Notes: generated by a model not told the origin, from the letters alone. DNA of 17,770 nt from Lachnospiraceae bacterium UBA4316 (GCA_002394535.1 DGUG01000059.1:1-17770), one strand, 5' to 3'; positions 8,321-17,428 are shown, counted from the first letter of the stretch. Translations and numbers: made by a program.

Positions 8321-10123
8321 ATGAAAAAGCAGATCATTTCAACATTACTTGCAGCAGCAATTGTAGCATCAAATCTTACAGGGTGCGGTATTGCAGTCAC
8401 AAAGGCTCCCCAAGAGGCATCCGCTGAAGCGGAGTATACGGAAGCGGAATATCCGGAGCCGGAACGCACAGAGGATGTATGTACATCAGAAAGTCCGGCA
8501 TATGTGGAACCGGAGTACAATGAGGGTTCAGAAGCTTCATATGATGAAGAATATACGGAAGAATCCTGTACCTCAGAGTATCCCGCGCAGACCGAAGCAT
8601 GCTATGCTGCCGGTGAGCAGGAAGCCTGCGATGAGCCGGAGATGGATTACTACTCATATAACTCTGATTCTAAGGCGGCAAGAGAGTCAACCCTGTGTCC
8701 CGGAAACTACAACGGAAAATACTACAGCAACGGTGAAACATACAAGGCTGTATCGGAGAATACATTCAAGGATGCCGTATCCGCACCGCTTTCAACATTT
8801 GCGGCGGACGTTGACACGGCAAGTTATTCCAATCTTCGAAGAATGATTAACGACGGATGCACTCTTTATGATATTCCTGCCGGTTCGATCCGCACCGAGG
8901 AACTTATAAACTATTTCGATTACGGCTATAAAGGTCCCGGGAAGAGGGACGCATTTGCCGTAAATGCACAGATAATCGACTGCCCGTGGAACGATGAGAA
9001 TAAGCTCGTTACTCTCGGAATTAAGGCAAGAGAGTTAAGCGATACCGAGGATATCCCTTCAAATATAGTATTTCTTGTAGATGTATCCGGCTCCATGAAA
9101 AACTATGACAAGCTTCCGCTTCTGCAGATGGGATTTGACATGCTCATAGATGACCTAGATAAGAATGACCGCGTATCGATAGTTACATATGCTTCATCAT
9201 CGGACGTTGTTATTTCGGGAGTGCGCGGCAACGAGCATTCAAAGCTTAAAAGAGCCATCAACTCGCTTGAAGCATCCGGCTCAACAAACGGCGGAGACGG
9301 GATCAAAACAGCATATAAGCTTGCCCAGAAGTACTTCATCAAGGGTGGAAACAACAGAGTCATCATGGCAACAGACGGAGACCTTAATGTAGGGATCACA
9401 TCCGAAGAGGAACTTGAAGAGCTTATTTCCAAGAAAAAAGAAGATGGCGTGTTCTTATCTGTCCTTGGTTTCGGAACAGGTAACTACAATGAAGCAACAC
9501 TTGAGACTCTTGCAGACAAAGGAAACGGTAACTATTCATATATAGACTGCCTGTCAGAGGCCAAGAAGGTGCTTGTTGATGAGTTCAACTCAACACTCTT
9601 TACTGTAGCCAAGGATGTTAAGTTCCAGATAGAGTTCAATCCCAAATACGTTTCCGAGTACCGCCAGGTGGGTTATGAGAACCGTCAGATGTCGGCAAAG
9701 GATTTTAACGATGATACAAAGGACGGCGGAGAAATAGGAAGCGGACATGAAGTAACGGTTATGTATGAGATAAAGCTTAACGACTACAGGGGCAGTGACG
9801 ATGAGAAACTTCGCTATCAGAAGACGAAGCTCAGCGATATCGGAGAGGACAGCAACGAGTGGATGCTTGTAAGCGTTCGATACAAAGAGCCCGAAGAGGA
9901 TGAGTCAAAGCTTATGACTTTCCCGATAAGCAAAGACTGCTATACGTCTCGGCCCGATTATGATACACTGTTTGCAGCATATGTTGCCGAGTGCGGTATG
10001 ATACTTAACGGCAGTGACTACACAGGCAATATGACCATCGATAAGGTTTCAAGGCAGCTTGCAAAGCTTGATCTTGACGATGAATACAAAGAGGAGTTTG
10101 CACAGCTTATAAAGCAGTTGTGA
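8321..10123 (+). CDS. Secreted lipoprotein with von Willebrand factor A domain (YfbK-type)
   Basis: This 600-residue protein has a clean lipoprotein signal: MKKQ, a hydrophobic core, and the lipobox LTGC with Cys22 as the lipidation site. Residues 30-120 are a Glu/Tyr/Ser/Pro-rich acidic stalk with several cysteines and a 13-residue imperfect repeat (48-60 and 77-89, sharing CTSE-x-PA). Residues about 147-240 match the N-terminal region that precedes the vWA domain in YfbK-like proteins (STFAADVDTASYSN, then RTEELINYF). The vWA domain (about 247-425) has a complete metal-ion-dependent adhesion site: D254-x-S256-x-S258, T322 and D352. The C-terminal part (430-600) resembles the extra domain found after vWA in this family. 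It is predicted to sit outside the membrane and bind a protein or wall ligand through a divalent cation; the ligand is unknown. GGAGGA at 8308-8313 sets the start. It leads an operon with a sigma factor and a putative anti-sigma protein, suggesting a role in envelope stress sensing or response. Confidence 0.9.
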   Translation: MKKQIISTLLAAAIVASNLTGCGIAVTKAPQEASAEAEYTEAEYPEPERTEDVCTSESPAYVEPEYNEGSEASYDEEYTEESCTSEYPAQTEACYAAGEQEACDEPEMDYYSYNSDSKAARESTLCPGNYNGKYYSNGETYKAVSENTFKDAVSAPLSTFAADVDTASYSNLRRMINDGCTLYDIPAGSIRTEELINYFDYGYKGPGKRDAFAVNAQIIDCPWNDENKLVTLGIKARELSDTEDIPSNIVFLVDVSGSMKNYDKLPLLQMGFDMLIDDLDKNDRVSIVTYASSSDVVISGVRGNEHSKLKRAINSLEASGSTNGGDGIKTAYKLAQKYFIKGGNNRVIMATDGDLNVGITSEEELEELISKKKEDGVFLSVLGFGTGNYNEATLETLADKGNGNYSYIDCLSEAKKVLVDEFNSTLFTVAKDVKFQIEFNPKYVSEYRQVGYENRQMSAKDFNDDTKDGGEIGSGHEVTVMYEIKLNDYRGSDDEKLRYQKTKLSDIGEDSNEWMLVSVRYKEPEEDESKLMTFPISKDCYTSRPDYDTLFAAYVAECGMILNGSDYTGNMTIDKVSRQLAKLDLDDEYKEEFAQLIKQL

Positions 10124-10129
10124 TAGCAG

Positions 10130-10687
10130 ATGCAGGATCGGGAGATTGTTGACCTTTACTGGGCCAGAAGTGAAAACGCGATATCCGAGACTAAAGCCAA
10201 ATACGGCAGGTACTGTCTGAAGATCGCAATGAATATTGTAGCTAATACCGAGGATTCCGAAGAATGTGTAAATGACACATATATGTCGGCTTGGAACAGT
10301 ATGCCCGAAGAGCGTCCTAACCTTCTGGCCCCCTTTCTGGCAGCAATAACCCGCAATCATGCGCTCGACCTTTACAGGAAAAATCATTCGTTAAAGCGCG
10401 GGGCGGGAGAAACCGCTCTTGCGCTTGATGAACTTCTTGATATGGCAGGAGCTGAGAACACGGAAGCATCCGTAGATGAGGCACTTCTGTCACAGCATAT
10501 TAACACCTTTTTGTCAGGACTAGAGAAACAGAGCCGTATGATTTTTGTCAGGCGGTATTTCTATGTCGACTCACTCGTGCAGATAGCAGATGCGTATTCA
10601 ATGTCGGAGTCGGCCGTAAAATCCCAGCTTTTCAGAATACGTCAGAAGCTTAAGGAATACCTCGATAAGGAGGGTTACGAGACGTGA
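10130..10687 (+). CDS. ECF-type RNA polymerase sigma factor
   Basis: This 185-residue protein has sigma region 2 at about 25-85 (YGRYCLKIAMNI, then EECVNDTYMSAWN, then ITRNHALDLYRK) and sigma region 4 at about 125-177 with the helix-turn-helix (IADAYSMSESAVKSQLFRIR). Sigma regions 1 and 3 are missing, as expected for the ECF group. The start is fixed within a few codons because an in-frame TAG lies at 10124-10126 just upstream. No good Shine-Dalgarno precedes the ATG, so translation is probably coupled to the end of the lipoprotein gene, 6 bases away. Its stop overlaps the start of the next gene (GTGA), the usual arrangement for a sigma factor and its membrane regulator. A candidate target promoter lies at 8223-8248. 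The stimulus is unknown. Confidence 0.9.
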   Translation: MQDREIVDLYWARSENAISETKAKYGRYCLKIAMNIVANTEDSEECVNDTYMSAWNSMPEERPNLLAPFLAAITRNHALDLYRKNHSLKRGAGETALALDELLDMAGAENTEASVDEALLSQHINTFLSGLEKQSRMIFVRRYFYVDSLVQIADAYSMSESAVKSQLFRIRQKLKEYLDKEGYET

Positions 10688-11499
10688 GCGGAAATGATAT
10701 TTTTAATGCGATCTCAAATATCGATCCGAAATATATAGATGAAGCGGCATACGAACTGCACTCACAGGAAGAGACAGAAGATTCGGTTTCCGGTAGCAGC
10801 ATCACGGATATTAGTGCTAAACGTAAAACTGTGAGAGCCCGAAGACTGATATGGGTTGCACTTCCATCTGTTGCAGCAGTGCTTTTGATACTCGGAGTTG
10901 CCATTCCCGCAATCCTTAGGACAGGGAGTACGCAGCCTGCGGCAACCGCAGAGGCAACATCAGAAGCACCTGCAGATAACGCAGAGGCAACTGCTGAGGC
11001 GGAGGCTGTGGATGAGGCAGCTCCGGCTGCTGAAGAGGTGGAGCAGGCGGTTCCCGAGGCTGCGGCAGAGGAACCTGTGGCGGATGAAGCACCAGAAATG
11101 TCCGATGAAACGCTTACTGCCGGAGCAGATTCAAAATCCGAGTCGAACAAAGACCGGCAGACCTACACGACTGATGTGACGGAAGAAACTGCGGCAGCAG
11201 CTGCGGAGGCTGAGGAGGCTGTAACGTTACCGATTGCAGTATATGAAAACGGTCTGCTGACAATAGATACCGCAGAACTTTTCCACGGACCGCTTGATGA
11301 AGCAGAATATGCGATTTTTGACATAAGTGAAGAACAATCAGCAGAACCTGTTGCAAAAGGGAAGCTTGAGGATGTAACCAAACAGAAAGACTTAACAGAC
11401 GAGCCGCTTGTGCTGGACCTTACTTCGCTTGCACTTAAGCCGGGAGAATACAGGATTGAGATGGAAATAGGCACAGCCGAATTCACCGTTTCCCGATAG
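10684..11499 (+). CDS. Single-pass membrane protein, putative anti-sigma factor with acidic stalk and extracytoplasmic beta domain
   Basis: This 271-residue protein starts at GTG 10684, overlapping the sigma factor stop by four bases (GTGA), with AAGGAGGG at 10667-10674. A cytoplasmic N-terminus of about 53 residues is followed by one TM helix (about 55-78, after positive residues KRKTVRARR), so the rest is outside. Residues 80-182 are a low-complexity Ala/Glu/Pro linker, and residues 183-271 look like a small beta-sandwich (alternating hydrophobics, ending LKPGEYRIEMEIGTAEFTVS). There is no cysteine anywhere, so the classical zinc-containing anti-sigma motif is absent. The anti-sigma role rests on gene order, overlap and topology rather than on a recognised domain, and another envelope role remains possible. 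The short N-terminus (NAISNIDPKYIDEA) would be the sigma-binding part; similar short motifs precede the TM helix in putative anti-sigma proteins of Clostridia as I recall them. Confidence 0.7.
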   Translation: MSGNDIFNAISNIDPKYIDEAAYELHSQEETEDSVSGSSITDISAKRKTVRARRLIWVALPSVAAVLLILGVAIPAILRTGSTQPAATAEATSEAPADNAEATAEAEAVDEAAPAAEEVEQAVPEAAAEEPVADEAPEMSDETLTAGADSKSESNKDRQTYTTDVTEETAAAAAEAEEAVTLPIAVYENGLLTIDTAELFHGPLDEAEYAIFDISEEQSAEPVAKGKLEDVTKQKDLTDEPLVLDLTSLALKPGEYRIEMEIGTAEFTVSR

Positions 11500-11501
11500 G
11501 C

Positions 11502-11528
11502 TGTCAAAAAGAACCGTCCATTTTGACA
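11502..11528 (+). repeat. 8-bp perfect inverted repeat, possible operator or weak terminator
   Basis: TGTCAAAA (11502-11509) and TTTTGACA (11521-11528) are perfect inverted copies separated by 11 bases. With one bulged C the pairing continues into TAGG/CCTA, which takes in the stop codon of the preceding gene. No T-run follows, so an intrinsic terminator is doubtful. The right arm contributes one of two direct TTGACAC copies (11523-11529 and 11534-11540, 11 bases apart), the second of which is the -35 box of the putative carA promoter. A protein-binding site next to that promoter is a fair guess only. Confidence 0.4.
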
Positions 11529-11533
11529 CCTAC

Positions 11534-11562
11534 TTGACACGATGGGGAATCGGTAATAAACT
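11534..11562 (+). promoter_or_regulatory. Putative sigma-A promoter for carAB-purF
   Basis: A consensus TTGACA at 11534-11539 is followed after 17 bases by TAAACT at 11557-11562, which matches the -10 consensus at four of six positions. The predicted start is near 11569, only about 7 bases before the hairpin at 11576. The 36 bases between the hairpin's T-run and the carA ATG hold no other promoter, so carA must be transcribed from here or from further upstream, through the hairpin. Confidence 0.45.
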
Positions 11563-11575
11563 CGTACACGGAAGC

Positions 11576-11610
11576 AAAGGCGCTTCGGATTAATTCCGGG
11601 GCGCCTTTTT
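11576..11610 (+). terminator. Intrinsic terminator-like hairpin in the carA leader (possible attenuator)
   Basis: The arms 11576-11589 and 11595-11608 form a continuous 14-bp stem (two G-U pairs) with a five-base TTAAT loop, followed by a T-run at 11606-11610. The outer stem AAAGGCGC/GCGCCTTT and the junction bases are identical to the hairpin at 17429-17462, and inner pairs differ in ways that keep pairing. It stands 77 bases after the stop of the upstream gene and only 36 bases before carA. It can therefore be the terminator of the sigma-factor operon, a carA attenuator, or both. Confidence 0.75.
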
Positions 11611-11646
11611 CGTTGTGTGCCATATTCACGTTTACGGGATGTACAG

Positions 11647-12732
11647 ATGAATAAAGATTATGACAGAAAGATAATACTTGAAGACGGAAGCGTATTTGAA
11701 GGGTACGGATTCGGAAGCCGGGAAGAAAAGGTGGCGGAGATAGTTTTTAATACTTCAATGGTAGGATATCAGGAAATCCTGTCTGACCGGTCATATACTG
11801 ATCAGGCTGTTGTGATGACCTATCCTCTTATCGGAAACTACGGAATCTGCGCGGATGATTATGAATCCGACTCCCCTATGATGTCGGCTATGATAGTAAG
11901 GGAAATTTGCGGACAGCCTTCCAATTTCAGAAGCATGGGTACGCTCGAAGAGACAATGGTCAGGAACAACATAGCCGGAGTGTATGGTGTCGATACAAGA
12001 ATGCTTACCAGACATATAAGGAACGCGGGAAGCATGAAGGCGGTCATAACGGACGTGGCATCAGATGATGAGGCGGCTAGAGCCCTAACGAACAAGGAGC
12101 TTTTGACAGATCAGGTAAACAGGGCTTCATGCAAGGAACCATATACATTCTCCCGATCCGGATATTCTTCCTGTAAGCCGGTAGTTGTTATCGACTGCGG
12201 CATCAAGAAGAACATACTTAACATGCTTAAGAGGGCAGACCGAACGATAGAAGTCGTTCCGTGGAATACGCCATCAGATAAGATACTGCGATATGACCCT
12301 TCGGGAGTGTTCATATCCAATGGCCCGGGAGACCCCGAAAGCTGTAAGGAGACGATAGAGACTATAGGAAACTTAAAAGGAAGTGTTCCCGTATTCGGGA
12401 TATGTTTGGGCCACCAGATCATTTCCCTTGCATACGGAGCAAAGACTTATAAGCTTAAGTTCGGGCACCGCGGAGGTAATCACCCTGTCAAGGATCTTGC
12501 AACGGGCAAGATAGAGATCACTTCGCAAAATCACTCGTATGCGGTTGTACCGGGAAGTTTGTCAGGCACAGGACTTAAGGTTACCCATATCAATCTGCTC
12601 GATGATACCGTCGAGGGTGTCGAGTGCGCGGAAGATAGGGTGTTCTCTGTGCAGTATCATCCGGAAAGTGCACCGGGACCGTGTGATTCTGCTTATCTGT
12701 TTGACAAATTCTTCGGAATGCTGTCCGATTAA
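11647..12732 (+). CDS. carA: Carbamoyl-phosphate synthase small (glutaminase) subunit
   Basis: This 361-residue protein hydrolyses glutamine and channels ammonia to CarB for carbamoyl phosphate, the precursor of pyrimidines and arginine. The N-terminal CPSase small-chain domain opens with ILEDGSVFEGYGFGS and carries the family's FNTSMVGYQEIL. The class I glutamine amidotransferase domain follows with SNGPGDP (225-231), nucleophile C253 in FGICLGHQ, and H338/E340 in QYHPE, so the catalytic triad is complete. I chose the ATG at 11647 over an in-frame GTG at 11617: the latter has no ribosome binding site and would add ten residues outside the family alignment. GGGA at 11636-11639 is a modest ribosome binding site. 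carB starts 26 bases after its stop. The length is normal for the family. Confidence 0.96.
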   Translation: MNKDYDRKIILEDGSVFEGYGFGSREEKVAEIVFNTSMVGYQEILSDRSYTDQAVVMTYPLIGNYGICADDYESDSPMMSAMIVREICGQPSNFRSMGTLEETMVRNNIAGVYGVDTRMLTRHIRNAGSMKAVITDVASDDEAARALTNKELLTDQVNRASCKEPYTFSRSGYSSCKPVVVIDCGIKKNILNMLKRADRTIEVVPWNTPSDKILRYDPSGVFISNGPGDPESCKETIETIGNLKGSVPVFGICLGHQIISLAYGAKTYKLKFGHRGGNHPVKDLATGKIEITSQNHSYAVVPGSLSGTGLKVTHINLLDDTVEGVECAEDRVFSVQYHPESAPGPCDSAYLFDKFFGMLSD

Positions 12733-12758
12733 CGAAACTTCAGGGATAAGGAAAAAAG

Positions 12759-15700
12759 ATGCCAAAAAGAGATGATATCAACAAGATACTTGTGATCGGG
12801 TCAGGGCCTATCGTGATAGGTCAGGCGGCGGAATTCGACTATGCGGGAACACAGGCGTGCCTGGCCCTACGGGAAGAGGGATATGAAGTTGTCCTGTGCA
12901 ATTCAAATCCGGCAACGATAATGACCGATAAAACGATAGCGGACAAGATCTATATGGAGCCCCTTACATTGGAGTTTATTGCCAAGATAATCCGTATGGA
13001 ACGCCCCGATGCCATCCTCCCGGGTATCGGGGGACAGACGGGTCTGAATCTTGCGGTATCCCTCAAGAAGAAAGGTGTTCTTGATGAGTGCGGTGTAAAG
13101 CTTCTCGGTACAAGCACAGACAGTATAGAAATGGCGGAGGACCGTGAGAAATTCAAGGAACTTTGCCAGAGCATCGGTGAGCCGATCCTTCCGTCCGAAA
13201 TAGCTGAATCATTGGAGGAAGGTCTCGCGGCTGCCAAAGATATAGGCTATCCGGTAGTTCTGCGACCTGCGTTTACTCTCGGGGGAACCGGCGGGGGATT
13301 TGCAGATAATGAGGATGAGTGCAGACTGATCATGAAGAATGCTCTTGCCCTGTCTCCCGTTCATCAGGTTCTGGTGGAGAAAAGTGTTAGAGGATACAAG
13401 GAAATAGAGTATGAAGTAATAAGGGATGCAAACGATACGGCGATATCTGTCTGCAATATGGAAAACATAGATCCTGTAGGTATCCATACCGGGGATTCCA
13501 TCGTAGTATGTCCCTCCCAGACTCTTACCAACAAGGACTACCAGATGCTTCGAAGCTCCGCCCTCAAGATCATCCGCGCGCTCAAGATAGAGGGAGGCTG
13601 TAACGTTCAGTTTGCCCTTGATCCTCGCTCATTTAATTATTATCTGATCGAAGTAAATCCCCGAGTGTCAAGATCATCCGCGCTTGCTTCAAAAGCCAGC
13701 GGTTATCCGATTGCCCGGGTATCTGCGAAGATCGCGGTGGGTATGCGTCTTGAGGAGATAAGACTTGCCAATACCGTTGCGGCATTTGAGCCTTCGATGG
13801 ATTATGTTGTGACCAAGATGCCCAGATTCCCCTTTGACAAATTCACCGATGCCAACAACAGTTTAGGCACCCAGATGAAGGCAACCGGCGAGGTTATGAG
13901 TGTGGGACGCAGTATAGAGGAGAGCCTGCTGAAGGCAATCAGAAGCCTTGAAGCAGGAGCCTTTCATCTGCATCTTGATAAGCTTGACTCTTTTGCCGAC
14001 GATGAACTGGCCGGTTACATTCAGGTAGGGACCGATGACAGGATATATGCCATAGCAGAGCTGCTGCGACGTGATTTTCCTGAAGGAGAGATAGCCGGGA
14101 TAACGGGCATAGATATATTCTTCATCAATAAATTCGCCGGTATTGTCAGGATGGAAAAGAGGCTTTCTTGTGCCGTAAAAGATCCGGGCATATTGTATGA
14201 GGCAAAGCGCATGGGATTTTCCGACAGGGAGATAGGTATCTTATGGAACATGACAGCACATGAGGTATTCGATCTCAGAAAGAGCGCGGACATCCGTCCT
14301 GTCTACAAGATGATCGATACATGCGCATCCGAGTTTGAATCGTATGTTCCGTATTTTTACTCGACTTATGAAACCGAAAACGAGTCGGTGATAACGGACA
14401 GGAAGAAGATCATAGTATTGGGTTCCGGGCCGATACGTATAGGCCAGGGAGTGGAGTTTGACTATTCAACTGTTCATGCCGTTACTACGATACGCGAGAT
14501 GGGTTATGAGGCAATAATAATCAACAATAATCCGGAGACTGTTTCAACGGATTATACTACATCAGATAAGCTGTATTTTGAGCCTTTGTGCACAGAGGAT
14601 GTTGTCAACATAATCGAAATGGAACAGCCCGACGGTGTCATTGCCATACTCGGCGGCCAGACTGCTATTAATCTTGCACAGCCTTTAATGGAATACGGGG
14701 TCAAAATCATAGGAACCGGGTGCGATGCCATAGAGCGGGCGGAGAACAGGGATGCATTCGAGAAGGTTCTGCTCGACCTGTCTATTCCGCAGCCAAAGGG
14801 TGTTGCGGTAACGGATATTGAAGAAGGGGTAAATGCGGCAAAGGATATCGGGTATCCGGTGCTTGTACGCCCCAGTTTTGTACTCGGCGGCAGGGCTATG
14901 CAGATAGTGTCAAAAGAAGAGGAGATGAGACACTATCTTAAAACTGCCGTCGAGATAGATGAGGATAAGCCGGTACTTGTTGATAAATATATTAAGGGCA
15001 AGGAAGTTGAGGTAGATGCCGTCTGTGACGGAGTGGATGTATTCGTTCCGGGAATAATGGAACTTGTGGAGCGCACAGGCGTGCATTCAGGAGACTCCAT
15101 AAGTGTGTATCCGCCCTTCTCTCTTTCCGACAGTGTCAAAGGCACGATACTGGAATATACGAAGAAGCTTGGGCTTGGAATCGGTATAGTCGGACTCTTT
15201 AATATCCAGTTTATAGTTGATGAAAGCGACAGCGTTTATATAATCGAGGTTAACCCCAGGTCTTCCAGAACAGTGCCTTTTTTGTCAAAGGCAACGGGGT
15301 ATTCTCTTGCAGATATCGCGACGAAGTGCATTCTTGGTATCAGCTTAAAAGAGCAGGGGATTTTCTCTATTTATCCTGATGAGAGCAAACGCTGGTGTGT
15401 TAAAGTTCCCGCTTTTTCCTTCTCGAAGCTTAAAGGAATGGACTCATATCTGTCGCCTGAGATGAAGTCAACGGGTGAGGCGATAGGATACGACGACAAG
15501 CTTCATAGAGCAATGTATAAGGCTCTTATCGCATCGGGACTTAAGATCAGAAATTACGGAACCGTGATTGTCTCGCTTGCCGATGAAGATAAGATTGAAG
15601 GTATGCCCCTTATCAAACGATTTTACGATATGGGATTTAATATCGAGGCGACCTCTCTTACGGGGAAATACCTCAAGGATTACGGCGTTAAGACACGTAT

Positions 15701-15932
15701 CCGGAAGAAGCTGTCCGAGGGAAGCGAAGAGATACTCGATGCGATCCGCTCGGGAAATGTTGCGTATGTTATCAACAGCCGTGCGGTTCTCTCCGGCATC
15801 CATTATGAGGATGGTGCCGCAATAAGGCGCTGTGCCATCGAAAATAACGTTACGATATTTACTTCTCTTGATACGGTAAGGGTGCTGCTTGATGTACTTG
15901 AGGAACTGACGATCAAAGTCTCAACTATATGA
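12759..15932 (+). CDS. carB: Carbamoyl-phosphate synthase large subunit
   Basis: This full-length 1057-residue protein makes carbamoyl phosphate from bicarbonate, ammonia and two ATP. Two homologous halves are visible. The first begins at [19 protein letters not shown] (residue 10) and makes carboxyphosphate; the second begins at [19 protein letters not shown] (about residue 549) and phosphorylates carbamate. Each contains an ATP-grasp domain with conserved glycine-rich and EVNPR metal-binding stretches. An oligomerisation region lies between them. The last roughly 130 residues (from about 927) form the MGS-like allosteric domain, where effectors such as UMP or ornithine bind in characterised enzymes. 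AGGGATAAGG at 12742-12751 precedes the ATG. Only one carAB pair is seen here, so whether it serves pyrimidine, arginine or both is not decided by this window. Confidence 0.97.
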   Translation: MPKRDDINKILVIGSGPIVIGQAAEFDYAGTQACLALREEGYEVVLCNSNPATIMTDKTIADKIYMEPLTLEFIAKIIRMERPDAILPGIGGQTGLNLAVSLKKKGVLDECGVKLLGTSTDSIEMAEDREKFKELCQSIGEPILPSEIAESLEEGLAAAKDIGYPVVLRPAFTLGGTGGGFADNEDECRLIMKNALALSPVHQVLVEKSVRGYKEIEYEVIRDANDTAISVCNMENIDPVGIHTGDSIVVCPSQTLTNKDYQMLRSSALKIIRALKIEGGCNVQFALDPRSFNYYLIEVNPRVSRSSALASKASGYPIARVSAKIAVGMRLEEIRLANTVAAFEPSMDYVVTKMPRFPFDKFTDANNSLGTQMKATGEVMSVGRSIEESLLKAIRSLEAGAFHLHLDKLDSFADDELAGYIQVGTDDRIYAIAELLRRDFPEGEIAGITGIDIFFINKFAGIVRMEKRLSCAVKDPGILYEAKRMGFSDREIGILWNMTAHEVFDLRKSADIRPVYKMIDTCASEFESYVPYFYSTYETENESVITDRKKIIVLGSGPIRIGQGVEFDYSTVHAVTTIREMGYEAIIINNNPETVSTDYTTSDKLYFEPLCTEDVVNIIEMEQPDGVIAILGGQTAINLAQPLMEYGVKIIGTGCDAIERAENRDAFEKVLLDLSIPQPKGVAVTDIEEGVNAAKDIGYPVLVRPSFVLGGRAMQIVSKEEEMRHYLKTAVEIDEDKPVLVDKYIKGKEVEVDAVCDGVDVFVPGIMELVERTGVHSGDSISVYPPFSLSDSVKGTILEYTKKLGLGIGIVGLFNIQFIVDESDSVYIIEVNPRSSRTVPFLSKATGYSLADIATKCILGISLKEQGIFSIYPDESKRWCVKVPAFSFSKLKGMDSYLSPEMKSTGEAIGYDDKLHRAMYKALIASGLKIRNYGTVIVSLADEDKIEGMPLIKRFYDMGFNIEATSLTGKYLKDYGVKTRIRKKLSEGSEEILDAIRSGNVAYVINSRAVLSGIHYEDGAAIRRCAIENNVTIFTSLDTVRVLLDVLEELTIKVSTI

Positions 15933-15974
15933 CCCGGTGTGAGCTTATGGTTTGATTTTACAGCGGAGGTTTGC

Positions 15975-17351
15975 ATGGATAATATCCACGAAGAATGCGG
16001 CGTGTTCGGGGTATACAGCCGCGATAATATAGATGCCGCAAAGTATATATACTACGGGCTTACGGCCCTGCAGCACAGGGGGCAGGAGTCATGCGGCATA
16101 GCGGTATGCGATACGTGCGGACCGATAGGAAACATTTGCGCACACAAGGATATGGGACTTGTAAGCGAGGTGTTTGAACCGAAGACTCTTGGAAAGCTTA
16201 GAGGAAATATCGGTATAGGTCACGTCAGATACTCTACTTCCGGAGACAGCACAAGAGAAAACGCGCAGCCTGTATTTATTAATTACGCAAAGGGAACGGT
16301 TGCTCTCGCACATAACGGGAACATCATAAACATAGGCGAAATAAGGGATGAGCTTCTGGCAGAAGGGGCAGCTTTTTCCGGCAATTCCGATTCCGAGGTC
16401 ATTGCATATAAGATAGCGGAAGAGAGGATGCACACGGCATCTATCGAGGAGGCTGCCGAAAATGTCAGCAAGCTCTTAAAAGGCGGATTTGCCCTGCTGG
16501 TATTAAGTCCCAGAAAGCTCCTGTGTATACGCGATCCGTGGGGATTAAAGCCGCTGTGCCTCGGAAGCGTTAACGGGGTATATGTCTGCGCTTCGGAAAG
16601 CAGTGCGCTTCATGCGGTCGGCGCCGATTACGTAAGGGATGTCAGACCGGGGGAAATGGTAACGATCACGGAAGAAGGCGTGTCATCAAAAATCATAATG
16701 CACTCGGAAAGAGAGGCGCATTGTGTGTTTGAATACATATATTTTTCAAGACTGGACTCTGTGATCGATGGTATAAGCGTTTATAATGCGCGCATTGAAG
16801 GGGGAAAATCACTTGCCGCACGTTTCCCGGCAGATGCCGATGTGGTGACGGGAGTGCCTGATTCCGGACTTGCAGCGGCAGCCGGTTTTGCGGAGTATTC
16901 GGGTATTCCCTTCAGGCTGGCCTTTGCAAAGAACAGTTATGTGGGTAGAACCTTTATCAAGCCGACCCGGGAAGAGCGCGCAAGCGCGGTAATGATCAAA
17001 CTCCGTGTTATAAGGGACGTTGTAAAGGACAAGAGGGTAGTCCTTATCGATGACTCTATTGTAAGAGGTACGACCCTTGCCAATCTCATAAACGAGATGC
17101 GAAAATTCGGTGCCAGGGAAGTACATGTCAGGATATCATCTCCTCCGTTTTTATACCCGTGTTATTACGGCACCGATGTTCCTGACAACTCGGAACTGAT
17201 TGCAAGCGGACATACGAAGGAAGAGATAAGAAAACAGATAGGAGCGGATTCACTGGAGTATTTGTGCATAGAAGATCTTGACCGTATGACAGGTGATCTT
17301 CCGCTTTGCAAGGCATGTTTCGACGGAAGGTATCCGGTCATCTCTAAATAA
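15975..17351 (+). CDS. purF: Amidophosphoribosyltransferase (first committed step of purine synthesis)
   Basis: This enzyme transfers glutamine-derived ammonia to PRPP to give phosphoribosylamine. I chose ATG 15975 (458 residues) because GGAGG at 15965-15969 is well placed; a GTG at 15939 would add 12 unlikely residues. The start gives a seven-residue propeptide (MDNIHEE) before Cys8, the N-terminal nucleophile exposed by self-cleavage, followed by GVFGVY. The glutaminase domain (8 to about 240) has LQHRGQES, HVRYST and HNGNI. The phosphoribosyltransferase domain has the PRPP loop DDSIVRGTT at 359-367. Cysteines 250, 396, 445 and 448 (the last two in LCKACF) match the four ligands of the 4Fe-4S cluster in the Bacillus-type enzyme, which makes it oxygen-sensitive. 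It follows carB after 42 bases and is likely in the same operon. The gene is intact. Confidence 0.96.
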   Translation: MDNIHEECGVFGVYSRDNIDAAKYIYYGLTALQHRGQESCGIAVCDTCGPIGNICAHKDMGLVSEVFEPKTLGKLRGNIGIGHVRYSTSGDSTRENAQPVFINYAKGTVALAHNGNIINIGEIRDELLAEGAAFSGNSDSEVIAYKIAEERMHTASIEEAAENVSKLLKGGFALLVLSPRKLLCIRDPWGLKPLCLGSVNGVYVCASESSALHAVGADYVRDVRPGEMVTITEEGVSSKIIMHSEREAHCVFEYIYFSRLDSVIDGISVYNARIEGGKSLAARFPADADVVTGVPDSGLAAAAGFAEYSGIPFRLAFAKNSYVGRTFIKPTREERASAVMIKLRVIRDVVKDKRVVLIDDSIVRGTTLANLINEMRKFGAREVHVRISSPPFLYPCYYGTDVPDNSELIASGHTKEEIRKQIGADSLEYLCIEDLDRMTGDLPLCKACFDGRYPVISK

Positions 17352-17382
17352 AATTCAAAATGAAATTTTTAAAAATAAGGTG

Positions 17383-17411
17383 TTGACAAATCAAAAATGC
17401 AGGTTTATATT
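17383..17411 (+). promoter_or_regulatory. Strong sigma-A promoter upstream of the type III glutamine synthetase gene
   Basis: TTGACA at 17383-17388, a 17-base spacer and TATATT at 17406-17411 give a near-consensus promoter set in AT-rich DNA. Transcription should begin near 17418, about 11 bases before the hairpin at 17429. The 77 bases between the hairpin and the ATG show no alternative promoter. Confidence 0.75.
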
Positions 17412-17428
17412 TTTTAAACATAAAGAGC

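Noticed and set aside
8391..8846. 151-codon forward open frame inside the vWA lipoprotein gene
   Set aside because: It is an Arg/His-rich product caused by the GAA/GCA-rich repeats of the acidic stalk in another frame; the lipoprotein frame has a signal peptide, ribosome binding site and known domains.
10650..11150. Ser/Ala-rich antisense frame opposite the anti-sigma gene
   Set aside because: It is a low-complexity mirror of the Ala/Glu codons in the sense gene, with no conserved features.
11617..11646. Longer carA start at GTG 11617
   Set aside because: No ribosome binding site, adjacent to the terminator T-run, and the added residues do not match the CarA N-terminus.
15939..15974. Longer purF start at GTG 15939
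   Set aside because: The ATG at 15975 has a good GGAGG site and gives a typical short propeptide before the catalytic cysteine.
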